A stretch of DNA of 64,000 bases from Thermoplasmata archaeon (GTDB taxonomy: Archaea; Thermoplasmatota; Thermoplasmata; GCA-020350865). The notes under the pieces were generated by a model, which ran no database searches, was not told where the DNA came from, and saw only the letters and a program-made list of their open reading frames with translations. Below are positions 1-7,032 of the stretch, in pieces (position 1 is the first letter of the stretch; every line of letters begins with the position of its first letter). Location: positions 252,006-316,005 of the forward strand of contig CP070751.1 of NCBI GenBank assembly GCA_020348445.1, in the 5' to 3' direction. A program made the translations under genes and the position numbers.

Positions 1-352
1 TTGAAGATATACCAAAATCAAGTACGTTGCCGATGATGGAGCAAAGAACAGCTGCCTTGAATCTGTCCTTAGAGTTGTTGATCACTTCTTGGGCCTTGGG
101 AAGTAGTGAGACAGCAGTTTGGTTGCATCTATCCTTTATTGCTTTGTAAGGATCCCTTGTTCCAAGGATATCGTAGGTAGCATCGTGAACTTCTGTTGCA
201 ACCACTGCGGAACATGATTCTTTTAGGTCGTACTTACTTATAATCCTACAAACCTCATTAAGAACCTCCAAAGCCTTGGAAGGGTCGATGAGGTTGGTTT
301 CATACAATATTCTGTTGAGAAGACAGGGAACGCAACTTGGATAGATATTCAT
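1..352 (-). CDS. DUF89/ARMT1-like metal-dependent phosphatase, N-terminal part
   Basis: The gene runs off the left edge, so only the first 117 residues are visible, starting at the ATG complementary to 350-352. The N-terminus has a CVPC pair at about residues 7-10 with a following LL, and further on DPYKAIKDRCNQ and a GNVLDFG motif, the signature layout of the archaeal DUF89 family. Members of this family are metal-dependent phosphatases, proposed to remove damaged phospho-metabolites; the physiological substrate here is unknown. It reads in the same direction as nadA, which ends upstream of it with a gap of about 46 nt, so the two may be co-transcribed. Family assignment is by motif recognition; the catalytic C-terminal part lies outside the window. 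Confidence 0.8.
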   Translation of the reverse strand, partial: MNIYPSCVPCLLNRILYETNLIDPSKALEVLNEVCRIISKYDLKESCSAVVATEVHDATYDILGTRDPYKAIKDRCNQTAVSLLPKAQEVINNSKDRFKAAVLCSIIGNVLDFGISS

Positions 353-398
353 GGATAGGGGGAAAAGCAGTGGTAATTAAAAAGATTATCCTCAAAAT

Positions 399-1310
399 TT
401 AATCCTGCCTCCCAATGGCCACCATTTTGTCCAAAGGGGCCCTTGCCTTTTTAATTACTTCATCTGGTAAAATGATCCTGGGCTTTAGGTTTCTTAGGGC
501 ATCCAACGTATTCTCAAGGGTGATCTTCTTCATGCTCGGGCAAATGGCATCTGAGATAGCGTAGAAGGTCTTATCTGGATTCTCCTTCTTAAGTCTGTGA
601 ACCAGGCCTTCCTCTGTTCCGATAATAAACTCTTTTGAATCAGATGAAGCACAATGCTTGGCCATGCCCTCAGTGGAATACACAAAATCCGCGATATCTA
701 TTACATCGGGACTGCATTCAGGATGAACAAGAACCTCAGCAATGGGATAAGAGGCCTTCAGATCCTGAATCTGCGCCACTGAGATATCCTGATGAACATG
801 ACAATAACCAGGCCAGAAAATGAACTTCTTATCTGGTAAAAATCTTTGAGCATAAAGGCCGAGATTTGAATCAGGAACAAATAAAATGGTATCTTCCTCT
901 ATGGATTTGATGACCTTCACGGCATTGGCAGATGTACAGCATATATCGGTTTCGGTTTTCACCTCAGCTGTTGTATTCACATAGCTCACCACAGTTGCCT
1001 CAGGATTCTTTTTCTTTGCCATCCTCAGCCCCTCAACATCAACCATGGCTGCCATGGGGCATTTTGCCTTGGGATTTGGATGAATTATGGTTTTTTCGGG
1101 ATTCAAGATAAGGGCAGACTCGGCCATGAAGTCCACACCACAGAAGATGATGAGATCCGATTCCACCTTGGTGGCCTTAACAGCCAGGGCTAGGGAATCA
1201 CCTACAAAATCCGCGAGGTCCTGAATCGCAGGGATTTGATAGTTATGGGCCAGTATAACGGCGTTTTTTTCCTTTTTTGCGTTTATTATATCCTCCACGA
1301 TATTTGACAT
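399..1310 (-). CDS. nadA: Quinolinate synthase NadA
   Basis: NadA condenses iminoaspartate with dihydroxyacetone phosphate to quinolinate in de novo NAD synthesis and carries an oxygen-sensitive [4Fe-4S] cluster. The 303-residue length matches the short archaeal/Thermotoga-type enzyme. The three expected cluster cysteines are present: C84 in KCPMAAMVD, C170 in PGYCHVHQ and C257 in ICPSMKK. The N-terminal AHNYQ motif and the HPECS motif are also typical. An ATG at 1310 lies about 27 nt downstream of a good TATA box, which supports the start and a leaderless mRNA. No nadB or nadC is seen in the window. Identification is secure. Confidence 0.95.
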   Translation of the reverse strand: MSNIVEDIINAKKEKNAVILAHNYQIPAIQDLADFVGDSLALAVKATKVESDLIIFCGVDFMAESALILNPEKTIIHPNPKAKCPMAAMVDVEGLRMAKKKNPEATVVSYVNTTAEVKTETDICCTSANAVKVIKSIEEDTILFVPDSNLGLYAQRFLPDKKFIFWPGYCHVHQDISVAQIQDLKASYPIAEVLVHPECSPDVIDIADFVYSTEGMAKHCASSDSKEFIIGTEEGLVHRLKKENPDKTFYAISDAICPSMKKITLENTLDALRNLKPRIILPDEVIKKARAPLDKMVAIGRQD

Positions 1311-1332
1311 TAAAAGAAGGTAATCTGAGGGT

Positions 1333-1343
1333 TGTATAAAAGG
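1333..1343 (-). promoter_or_regulatory. TATA box of nadA
   Basis: Read on the minus strand this is CCTTTTATACA, centred about 27 nt before the nadA ATG. That spacing is what an archaeal TATA box needs for transcription to begin at or next to the start codon. It lies back to back with the promoter of the KaiC-family operon in a 97-bp divergent intergenic region. Confidence 0.6.
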
Positions 1344-1373
1344 TTTTTTGGACCTTTTTTATGATAACCAAAA

Positions 1374-1383
1374 CAATATATAG
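1374..1383 (+). promoter_or_regulatory. TATA box of the KaiC-family operon
   Basis: An AATATATAG-like box is centred about 28 nt upstream of the ATG at 1408. The spacing suggests a leaderless transcript for the three-gene KaiC-family operon. It shares its short intergenic region with the divergent nadA promoter, so the two could be co-regulated, although nothing in the sequence shows a common operator. Confidence 0.6.
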
Positions 1384-1407
1384 AAACGAGTGCAATAAGG
1401 GAAAAGC

Positions 1408-2184
1408 ATGCCTGAGGCTGAAGAGGAAGAATTGAACGCTGCTGGCGAAAGCAGGTGCATCACGGGCATCGATGGTCTTGATAGGATTTTAAATGGTGGG
1501 ATACCAAGGGGTAACACCGTTCTAATTACAGGAAGCTGTGGCACTGGCAAAACAACGTTGAGTTTCGAATTTCTACTTCATGGGGCAATACACGACGAAA
1601 ACAGCCTCTTTATCAGCGTGACCGAGAATTGGGAGAAACTCCTAAAGAACGTGATTCCATACGATTTTTTCGACGACTCGCTCCTTAAATCGAAAAAACT
1701 CATTATGATAGATTTGGGTGCCATTTACAGCAAATTGGGCCTTGAAAAGGCTGAGTTCACAATGGAGGACATCGACATCATTGTAAGGGCGATAGGAGAT
1801 ATCGTGCGAGAGTGGAGCATAAAAAGACTTGTAATAGATTCAATAACCTCCATTTGCTTCCAGCTGAAGACAAAGGAAAAGATCAGAGACTTCATATTGA
1901 GTTTGGGGAAGAATCTCTCGGAAGCGGGTTGTACATGCATTCTTGTTTCAGAGATATCACCAGGAGAGCAGAGCTACTCCATGTACGGTGTCGAGGAAGC
2001 CATAGCGGACGGAATTGTTCTCATGGCGAACCTCCAAAGAAGAGGTGATCTGCTCAGAACCTTGCAGGTTGTGAAGATGCGTGGGACGATGCATTCCAGG
2101 GCAAAATATGTGCTGGATCTGACATCCGTTGGCGTGCTGTTGGTTCCCCTTTTAAAAGGTGGAAGTGTCCCAGGAGGGATTTAA
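1408..2184 (+). CDS. KaiC/RAD55-family ATPase, single domain, intact P-loop
   Basis: This is a single KaiC/RecA-fold ATPase domain of 258 residues. The opening GIDGLDRILNGGIPRG is typical of the family. Walker A is intact (GSCGTGKTT, residues 42-50) and Walker B is LVIDS at 141-145. A C-terminal KMRGTMHS stretch matches the KaiC K-x-RG-x2-H segment. Where KaiC proteins carry two adjacent acidic catalytic residues after Walker A, this protein has VTENWE, with only one acidic residue at the usual pair. It heads a tight operon with two related but degenerate proteins, so it is the likely ATP-binding member of a hetero-complex. The target is unknown; archaeal relatives are usually linked to signalling or motility. 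Family assignment is firm, function is not. Confidence 0.85.
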   Translation: MPEAEEEELNAAGESRCITGIDGLDRILNGGIPRGNTVLITGSCGTGKTTLSFEFLLHGAIHDENSLFISVTENWEKLLKNVIPYDFFDDSLLKSKKLIMIDLGAIYSKLGLEKAEFTMEDIDIIVRAIGDIVREWSIKRLVIDSITSICFQLKTKEKIRDFILSLGKNLSEAGCTCILVSEISPGEQSYSMYGVEEAIADGIVLMANLQRRGDLLRTLQVVKMRGTMHSRAKYVLDLTSVGVLLVPLLKGGSVPGGI

Positions 2185-2205
2185 ACGAGTTTAGCCAGTG
2201 AGATA

Positions 2206-2754
2206 GTGGGGAAATTAAGGGATTTACCCGAATCCTCAGCAGTGGCCATGGTCATAAAAGTCGATGACTACCTGGACGCTATGAGGGGCACAATGGACGC
2301 CTTCCTCTTGGAGAAGGATCTATCAGCCATATACATAACATCCACAATCCCTTCACAATCAATAAAAAATGTTCTGACCATACTGGAAATAGAAATGAGC
2401 AGGATCTACTTTGTCGACTGCATCTCCCATATAATGATGGGAACTGCTGTTAGGTCAGAACATGTGTCATTCGTTGAAAGCCCAACCATGCTTGAAAACA
2501 TCATGCTCAAAGTCGAGTACCTTATGAGAAGTATAGAAGGTAAGAAGCTCGTTCTATTGGATTCCATCAACTCCCTTGCTATCCATAATAATACCAAGAT
2601 CCTCTCGGAATTTCTACATATTCTGGTGAACAACTTGAGGGCAAAGGAGGCATATACACTTATTCTTTCAGTAGAGGAACAGTCTTCTGAGGAGATAAGT
2701 AACATGCTCGGATTGGTATGTGACGAATCACTGAATTTTACGGAGACCAAATAG
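2206..2754 (+). CDS. KaiC-like pseudo-ATPase lacking Walker A
   Basis: The 182-residue protein has a RecA/KaiC-like pattern, with a Walker-B-like KLVLLDSINSL strand at about residues 113-123, but it has no glycine-rich P-loop and lacks the N-terminal G-x-x-LD segment. It is also shorter than its neighbours. The only usable start in this frame is GTG at 2206, 21 nt after the stop of the first KaiC-family gene. The two genes lie in the same reading frame separated by that stop, so a split gene was considered. However, the second protein has its own complete strand order around the Walker-B-like motif and does not continue the first. It probably cannot bind ATP in the canonical way and may be a structural or regulatory partner. 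Confidence 0.65.
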   Translation: MGKLRDLPESSAVAMVIKVDDYLDAMRGTMDAFLLEKDLSAIYITSTIPSQSIKNVLTILEIEMSRIYFVDCISHIMMGTAVRSEHVSFVESPTMLENIMLKVEYLMRSIEGKKLVLLDSINSLAIHNNTKILSEFLHILVNNLRAKEAYTLILSVEEQSSEEISNMLGLVCDESLNFTETK

Positions 2755-2764
2755 GTGAGCTCCC

Positions 2765-3508
2765 ATGGCAGTATACAGTACAGGTGTAAAGGTCTTGGAT
2801 GAAACCCTTGGAGGCGGCCTACCTGTGGGATTCACCGCATTGGTTTCTGGTTCCCCAGGTGCAGGAATGGAGCTTCTGGCAAAACAGTTCGCCTCAGGGG
2901 GTAAGGATACCAAGAACATAGTCTATGTGTCCACAACTGAACGAAACGAGGATGTGCTCGCCACAATGAAACGACTTGGATGGACACAGGATCTGAACAT
3001 CATCAATGTGGGCACACGCTACTATGAGAACGTACTTGCCAGGAAATTGGAGGTCAGCAAATACAGGTACGAAGGCCTTACCAGGGAAGATATCGATGCC
3101 CTCATTCACGGAGCAGAGTCTGAAAGGACTGAGAATTTTCTCAGTAATTTGACGTACGAGGTTTCCAGACTAGAGCCGCCTTTTAGACTGGTAATCGATT
3201 CATTGGATTTCTTTTTAGAGCAGCATCAACACACAGATGTGATTTCTGCTCTGAGAATGATCAAAGCCCATGTTCAGCACAGCGAAAGTGTGGCTTTCTT
3301 CACACTACAGAAGGATGTGTATGAGAAAAGAACGTACAGTGGAATAGAAGGTGTGGTTGACTGCATCATGGAATTGGATACATGGATCGAAAAGGCGGCA
3401 TTCAAACGAATCCTCGTAATCAAGAAACTTCGAAACCATCCTGAAAGAACCGGTGCCTTCCATTATACCATTGGTGATCAGGGTATAGCGATTGTTAAAT
3501 CTGTCTGA
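2765..3508 (+). CDS. KaiC-family protein with degenerate P-loop
   Basis: This 247-residue KaiC-domain protein opens with TGVKVLDETLGGGLPVG. The Walker A position reads GSPGAGMEL (residues 29-37), so the catalytic lysine and following threonine/serine of GKT are replaced by Met and Glu. The Walker-B-like RLVIDSLDFF and the C-terminal KKLRNHPE segment, corresponding to the KaiC K-x-RG-x-H loop, are recognisable. The gap to the preceding gene is 10 nt, indicating co-transcription. The fold is therefore retained while canonical nucleotide hydrolysis is unlikely. It may be a regulatory subunit of the intact ATPase encoded first in the operon. Confidence 0.75.
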   Translation: MAVYSTGVKVLDETLGGGLPVGFTALVSGSPGAGMELLAKQFASGGKDTKNIVYVSTTERNEDVLATMKRLGWTQDLNIINVGTRYYENVLARKLEVSKYRYEGLTREDIDALIHGAESERTENFLSNLTYEVSRLEPPFRLVIDSLDFFLEQHQHTDVISALRMIKAHVQHSESVAFFTLQKDVYEKRTYSGIEGVVDCIMELDTWIEKAAFKRILVIKKLRNHPERTGAFHYTIGDQGIAIVKSV

Positions 3509-3523
3509 TATCTTCTCCATAAC

Positions 3524-3532
3524 TTTTATAAC
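3524..3532 (+). promoter_or_regulatory. TATA box of galU
   Basis: TTTTATAAC is centred about 27 nt upstream of the ATG at 3555. This supports that ATG rather than an upstream start in the same frame near 3492, which would lie before the promoter and overlap the preceding gene. Confidence 0.6.
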
Positions 3533-3554
3533 TACGCAGAGATTTTCATGTAGC

Positions 3555-4406
3555 ATGAAAGTCGTAATTCCGGCTGCGGGATTGGGTACAAGACTTTTAC
3601 CTGCGACAAAGGCACAACCCAAGGAGATGCTTCCTGTTGTGGACAAACCTGCAATTCAGTATGTTGTAGAGGAAGCAGTGGCATCTGGTATCAAAGATAT
3701 CTTAATCATAACAGGAAGGGGAAAAAGGGCAATCGAGGATCATTTCGATAAATCTGTGGAACTGGAACAGATTCTTGAAAAAGGGGGCAAATCCTCGGAG
3801 TTAGAGGAGATTAAACAGATTTCAGACATGGCGAATATATTCTATATAAGACAAAAGGAGCAGCTTGGACTGGGGCACGCTGTTCTCTGCGCCAAGAACC
3901 ACATCAACGAGGAAGCCTTTGCAGTAATGCTGGGTGATGATCTGATAGTCAATGATAAACCTGCAATCAAGCAGCTGCTCGATGTTTTCGCGCGTCTGAA
4001 TTGTTCAATAGTTGCTGTAGAACCAATCCCAAAAGATAAGGTACACAGGTACGGGGTGATCAAAGGTTCACAGGTTGAAGATGGGTTATATGAAATTGAG
4101 GATATCATCGAGAAGCCCTCAAAAGAAGAGGCTCCATCCAACATAGCAACTATAGGAAGATATGTGTTTACACCGAGAATCTTCGAATGCCTTGAGAACA
4201 CGAAGCCTGGATATGGCGGTGAGATCCAGCTTACAGATGCAATCAAACTTCTTCTCTCCTCTGAAAAGGTATATGCCTATGAATTTTCGGGAACAAGATA
4301 CGATATAGGAACAAAAGAAGATTGGATTCGGGCGACTGTGGAACTGGCACTTAAACGCAAGGATCTTATGGCTAAAATCTGTCAATTTTTAGAAGAGATT
4401 GAATGA
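3555..4406 (+). CDS. galU: UTP--glucose-1-phosphate uridylyltransferase
   Basis: GalU makes UDP-glucose from UTP and glucose-1-phosphate, a precursor for surface glycans. The 283-residue protein begins MKVVIPAAGLGTRLLPATK, containing the nucleotidyltransferase G-x-G-T-R-x-L-P-x-T-K signature. It continues with PKEMLPVVDKPAIQY, the LGDD metal-binding motif, and GYGGEIQLTDA near the C-terminus. The start was set at 3555 because of the conserved N-terminus and the TATA box about 27 nt upstream. A longer reading frame from 3492 would add 21 unconserved residues. It converges with moaB, leaving only 12 nt between the stops. The large glycan locus downstream is a natural consumer of its product. 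Confidence 0.93.
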   Translation: MKVVIPAAGLGTRLLPATKAQPKEMLPVVDKPAIQYVVEEAVASGIKDILIITGRGKRAIEDHFDKSVELEQILEKGGKSSELEEIKQISDMANIFYIRQKEQLGLGHAVLCAKNHINEEAFAVMLGDDLIVNDKPAIKQLLDVFARLNCSIVAVEPIPKDKVHRYGVIKGSQVEDGLYEIEDIIEKPSKEEAPSNIATIGRYVFTPRIFECLENTKPGYGGEIQLTDAIKLLLSSEKVYAYEFSGTRYDIGTKEDWIRATVELALKRKDLMAKICQFLEEIE

Positions 4407-4418
4407 GTATGGGCTGTG

Positions 4419-4922
4419 TTATTTACTAATTTCGTAAACTATGTGCCCTAATTCAGGTAAGATCAATTTTTCCATGGCCAGTCTACATGCATTCGTGGAA
4501 CCAGGTAAGCAGAATATTATTTTCCCCTTACTTACGCCTGCAATGGCCCTGCTCAAGATTGCGGGACTGTCAACCTCCTTGTAGCTGAGGTGTCGAAACA
4601 ACTCACCGAATCCCACGAGCTCCTTTTCCAAAAAAGGCTTTAATGCTTCAATTGTCACGTCCGATTTACCTATACCTGTGCCCCCATTAAGAATAATGGC
4701 CTGTACGCCCTCTTTTTCAATTGTGTGTTCCAGAGACTGTGAGATCAGTGAGATATCGTCTGGAATAACCTCATAGTATAAAACAGTATGTCCATTACCC
4801 TCAAGAAGACTGATTATTGTTTTTCCTGAGCCATCATTTTCTTTTGTCCTTGTGGTGCTTACTGTGATCACTGCACAGTTTATGGATTTGAGTGCATGTT
4901 TTTTATGTTCTTCCACTCCCAC
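4419..4922 (-). CDS. moaB: Molybdopterin adenylyltransferase family protein MoaB
   Basis: This 167-residue MoaB/Mog-fold protein would adenylylate molybdopterin before metal insertion in molybdenum/tungsten cofactor synthesis. Diagnostic segments are VITVSTTRTKENDGSG near the N-terminus, NGGTGIGKSDVT in the middle and CLPGSTNA towards the C-terminus. It is the last gene of a five-gene Moco run and starts 4 nt after the moaC stop. No moeA, moeB or mobA is seen in the window. Confidence 0.9.
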   Translation of the reverse strand: MGVEEHKKHALKSINCAVITVSTTRTKENDGSGKTIISLLEGNGHTVLYYEVIPDDISLISQSLEHTIEKEGVQAIILNGGTGIGKSDVTIEALKPFLEKELVGFGELFRHLSYKEVDSPAILSRAIAGVSKGKIIFCLPGSTNACRLAMEKLILPELGHIVYEISK

Positions 4923-4926
4923 ATAA

Positions 4927-5361
4927 TCACAACTTCTGCTTTGATATTACCCTAATTTTACCTATATTTGTTGTGGGGTACTGACCATGTTCATCCTTTT
5001 CAAGATATTTTACCATGTCCCATATTGTGAGAAGGGCCACGGAAACACCAACCAAACTTTCCATCTCAACACCTGTGGTGTAATGGGCCGAAACCGTACA
5101 TTCGCATACAATGATATCCTCACCCAGATCAAGCGATACATCCACAGAATTTATTGGTATAGGATGGCATAATGGTATGAGATTGGGAGTATTTTTTACA
5201 GCCAGTATAGCAGATGTCTTGGCTGTGTTTAACACATCCCCCTTTTTTATGTTATTTTCTTTTATAGCGGATATCGTGTTCTTCTTCAGCTTCAGTTCAC
5301 CTTTGGCCTTGGCCATTCTAGGGGAAGCCTCCTTATCGCTTATGTCCACCATCTTTGTCAT
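4927..5361 (-). CDS. moaC: Cyclic pyranopterin monophosphate synthase MoaC
   Basis: MoaC converts the MoaA product into cyclic pyranopterin monophosphate. The 144-residue protein shows MVDISDKEASPRMA at the N-terminus, the LIPLCHPIPIN motif, and GVEMESLVGVSVALLTIWDM with the conserved MEA/MES-type stretch. Length and order match the family. It sits between moaE (2 nt upstream) and moaB (4 nt downstream), so translational coupling is likely. Confidence 0.94.
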   Translation of the reverse strand: MTKMVDISDKEASPRMAKAKGELKLKKNTISAIKENNIKKGDVLNTAKTSAILAVKNTPNLIPLCHPIPINSVDVSLDLGEDIIVCECTVSAHYTTGVEMESLVGVSVALLTIWDMVKYLEKDEHGQYPTTNIGKIRVISKQKL

Positions 5362-5363
5362 AT

Positions 5364-5813
5364 TTACTGGCCCCCTGTCCTTCCCTCACCAACCCAATAC
5401 TCCTTTTCTTCAGTGACCTCTTTCTTCCATATGGGAACGATCTTCTTAAGCTCGTCTATTGCGTACTCGCACGCAGAAAACGCCTCCTTTCTATGGGAGG
5501 CAGAAACAGCGATTAGAACGATTTTTTCTTTGGGTGTTAGGGTACCGGTTCTATGTATGATATGCATATCTTGAATGTCGTAATTTGAAAGGGCATGTGC
5601 CCTGATTTCTTCCATCTTTGAAAGGGCCATTTTATTGTAGGTTTCATATTCTAGTTGCTTAACCTCCAATAGTCCCTTATTTTGATTCGCCAAAGTATTG
5701 TCAGTTACACCTCTTACTGTTCCAATAAAGGACACCACAGCTCCCACATTCTCGTTTCTCAATCCCTCTAATATCTCGTTTACATCGAAGTCCCGCTCTC
5801 TGATTTCAATCAA
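5364..5813 (-). CDS. moaE: Molybdopterin synthase large subunit MoaE
   Basis: MoaE is the catalytic large subunit of molybdopterin synthase and works with the sulfur carrier MoaD encoded just upstream. The 149-residue protein has GAVVSFIGTVRG, LEYETYNKMA, HRTGTLTPKE, and the C-terminal VPIWKKE motif that holds the conserved catalytic lysine. The start is a TTG at 5813. A GGAGGT Shine-Dalgarno sequence that also encodes the terminal Gly-Gly of MoaD lies 6 nt before it, so the two genes are closely coupled. Confidence 0.92.
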   Translation of the reverse strand: MIEIRERDFDVNEILEGLRNENVGAVVSFIGTVRGVTDNTLANQNKGLLEVKQLEYETYNKMALSKMEEIRAHALSNYDIQDMHIIHRTGTLTPKEKIVLIAVSASHRKEAFSACEYAIDELKKIVPIWKKEVTEEKEYWVGEGRTGGQ

Positions 5814-5816
5814 TTC

Positions 5817-6062
5817 TCAACCTCCGCTCACAGGTGGCAAAAGGGCCACCTCATCCCCATCTTTTAACTTCGTGTCATAAGTTGCATATTCCCAATTTAC
5901 TGAGATCACAAGGGTTTCAGTTAACTCCCCCAATTTTGGATGCTTCTCTTTGATCACATCCAACAAAAAGGACACATCTGCCCCTTCCTTTAGCGAGATA
6001 TCAACCTCATCTATACCTATTGCCTCTTTATAACCTGCAAAGAATTTTACTTTGACATTCAG
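5817..6062 (-). CDS. moaD: Molybdopterin synthase sulfur carrier MoaD, apparent CTG start
   Basis: A small frame of 81 residues between moaA and moaE encodes a ubiquitin-fold sulfur carrier. It begins NVKVKFFAGYKEAIG, contains KLKDGDEVALLPPVSGG and ends in the C-terminal Gly-Gly that is thiocarboxylated in MoaD. No ATG, GTG or TTG is available near the conserved N-terminus. The only sensible initiator in frame is CTG at 6062-6060, preceded by a GGAGGG Shine-Dalgarno sequence 6 nt away, inside the end of moaA. The one nearby ATG is out of frame and hits a stop after three codons. Because of the start codon and size the gene is easy to miss. The identification rests on sequence, position and the Gly-Gly end. 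Confidence 0.88.
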   Translation of the reverse strand: MNVKVKFFAGYKEAIGIDEVDISLKEGADVSFLLDVIKEKHPKLGELTETLVISVNWEYATYDTKLKDGDEVALLPPVSGG

Positions 6063-6063
6063 G

Positions 6064-7005
6064 TTAAGCCCTCCAGTAAGGTTCTTTTAAGAGTATCGCT
6101 TTTTTGAACATATTCATAAGTTCTTCATCTTCAGCACCATTTCTAATGGAATCGATTATGTTTATATGATTGTCGTTTATCAGAAGGCAGGGTTTCAACT
6201 CTCCAGTTGATGTTACCCTAAGTCTTGTGCAGTTTTCACAGAATTTGGAATTGTGCATACCGCGCACGATCTCAACCTCGGCTGTGCCGTTGTTCTCAGA
6301 AGGTAAAATGTACTTCTTTCTCCGCTGCATATTTCTTTGTCTTACCTCGCAGGCCCTGTTGTTCAGTTCTTCTTCCATTTCACACAAATCAAAGTGATAC
6401 CTTTTGAAAAAAGAACTGTTAGCACCTTCGCAGGAGCTTTCGAACTCGATAAGTTGGAGAATTGCCCCAACCTTGGATGCAAACTCAATTGCCTGGGGAA
6501 TATGATGATCGTTTATTCCTTTCAGAACGACCATATTGAGTTTAACTGGAGTTAAGCCGGCATTTTGCGCTGCACAAACGCCATCTCTCACATCATCAAA
6601 CACATCGCTTTTAGTAATTCTTTGGAAGGTATTTGGCTCTGGCGCATCAAAGCTTATGTTCACCCTGTTTAATCCCGCTTTTCTTAACTCATCCGCGTAC
6701 TCACTCAAAAGGACTCCGTTTGTGGTCATTGAAACCTCTTTCATATGTTTTGCAGTCCTCCCTACAATATCTATTATGTCCCTTCGCAATAGAGGCTCTC
6801 CACCAGTGATCTTCAATTTCTCTATTCCCACTTTACTTGCTATCTCGGCGATCTTTCCGATCTCCTCGGGTTTCATGTGTCCATTTCCAATAAAATGCCC
6901 ATCCTCACCCTCATGATGGCAGTAGAAACAGTCCAGGTTGCATTGCTGGGTAACTGAAATCCGCATGTTGTTTATCTGCCTCCCGTACCTGTCGAGCATC
7001 GACAT
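6064..7005 (-). CDS. moaA: GTP 3',8-cyclase MoaA
   Basis: MoaA is the radical-SAM enzyme that starts molybdenum cofactor synthesis by rearranging GTP. The N-terminal cluster motif CNLDCFYC gives C22, C26 and C29. The C-terminal GTP-binding cluster has C256, C259 and C273 (FCENC and KPC). ITGGEPLLRRD and NISFDA are further radical-SAM/MoaA marks. The 313-residue protein ends in EPYWRA and lacks the C-terminal Gly-Gly tail seen in bacterial enzymes. It starts 27 nt after the MFS gene and runs directly into moaD. Confidence 0.94.
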   Translation of the reverse strand: MSMLDRYGRQINNMRISVTQQCNLDCFYCHHEGEDGHFIGNGHMKPEEIGKIAEIASKVGIEKLKITGGEPLLRRDIIDIVGRTAKHMKEVSMTTNGVLLSEYADELRKAGLNRVNISFDAPEPNTFQRITKSDVFDDVRDGVCAAQNAGLTPVKLNMVVLKGINDHHIPQAIEFASKVGAILQLIEFESSCEGANSSFFKRYHFDLCEMEEELNNRACEVRQRNMQRRKKYILPSENNGTAEVEIVRGMHNSKFCENCTRLRVTSTGELKPCLLINDNHINIIDSIRNGAEDEELMNMFKKAILLKEPYWRA

Positions 7006-7032
7006 GTATATTGAAGCATAACGGTTTAAAGT

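Noticed and set aside
2182-2206. First and second KaiC-family genes read as one gene split by a stop
   Set aside because: They are in the same frame, but the first is already a complete KaiC domain including its C-terminal KMRG segment, and the second contains its own Walker-B-like strand, so they are separate proteins.
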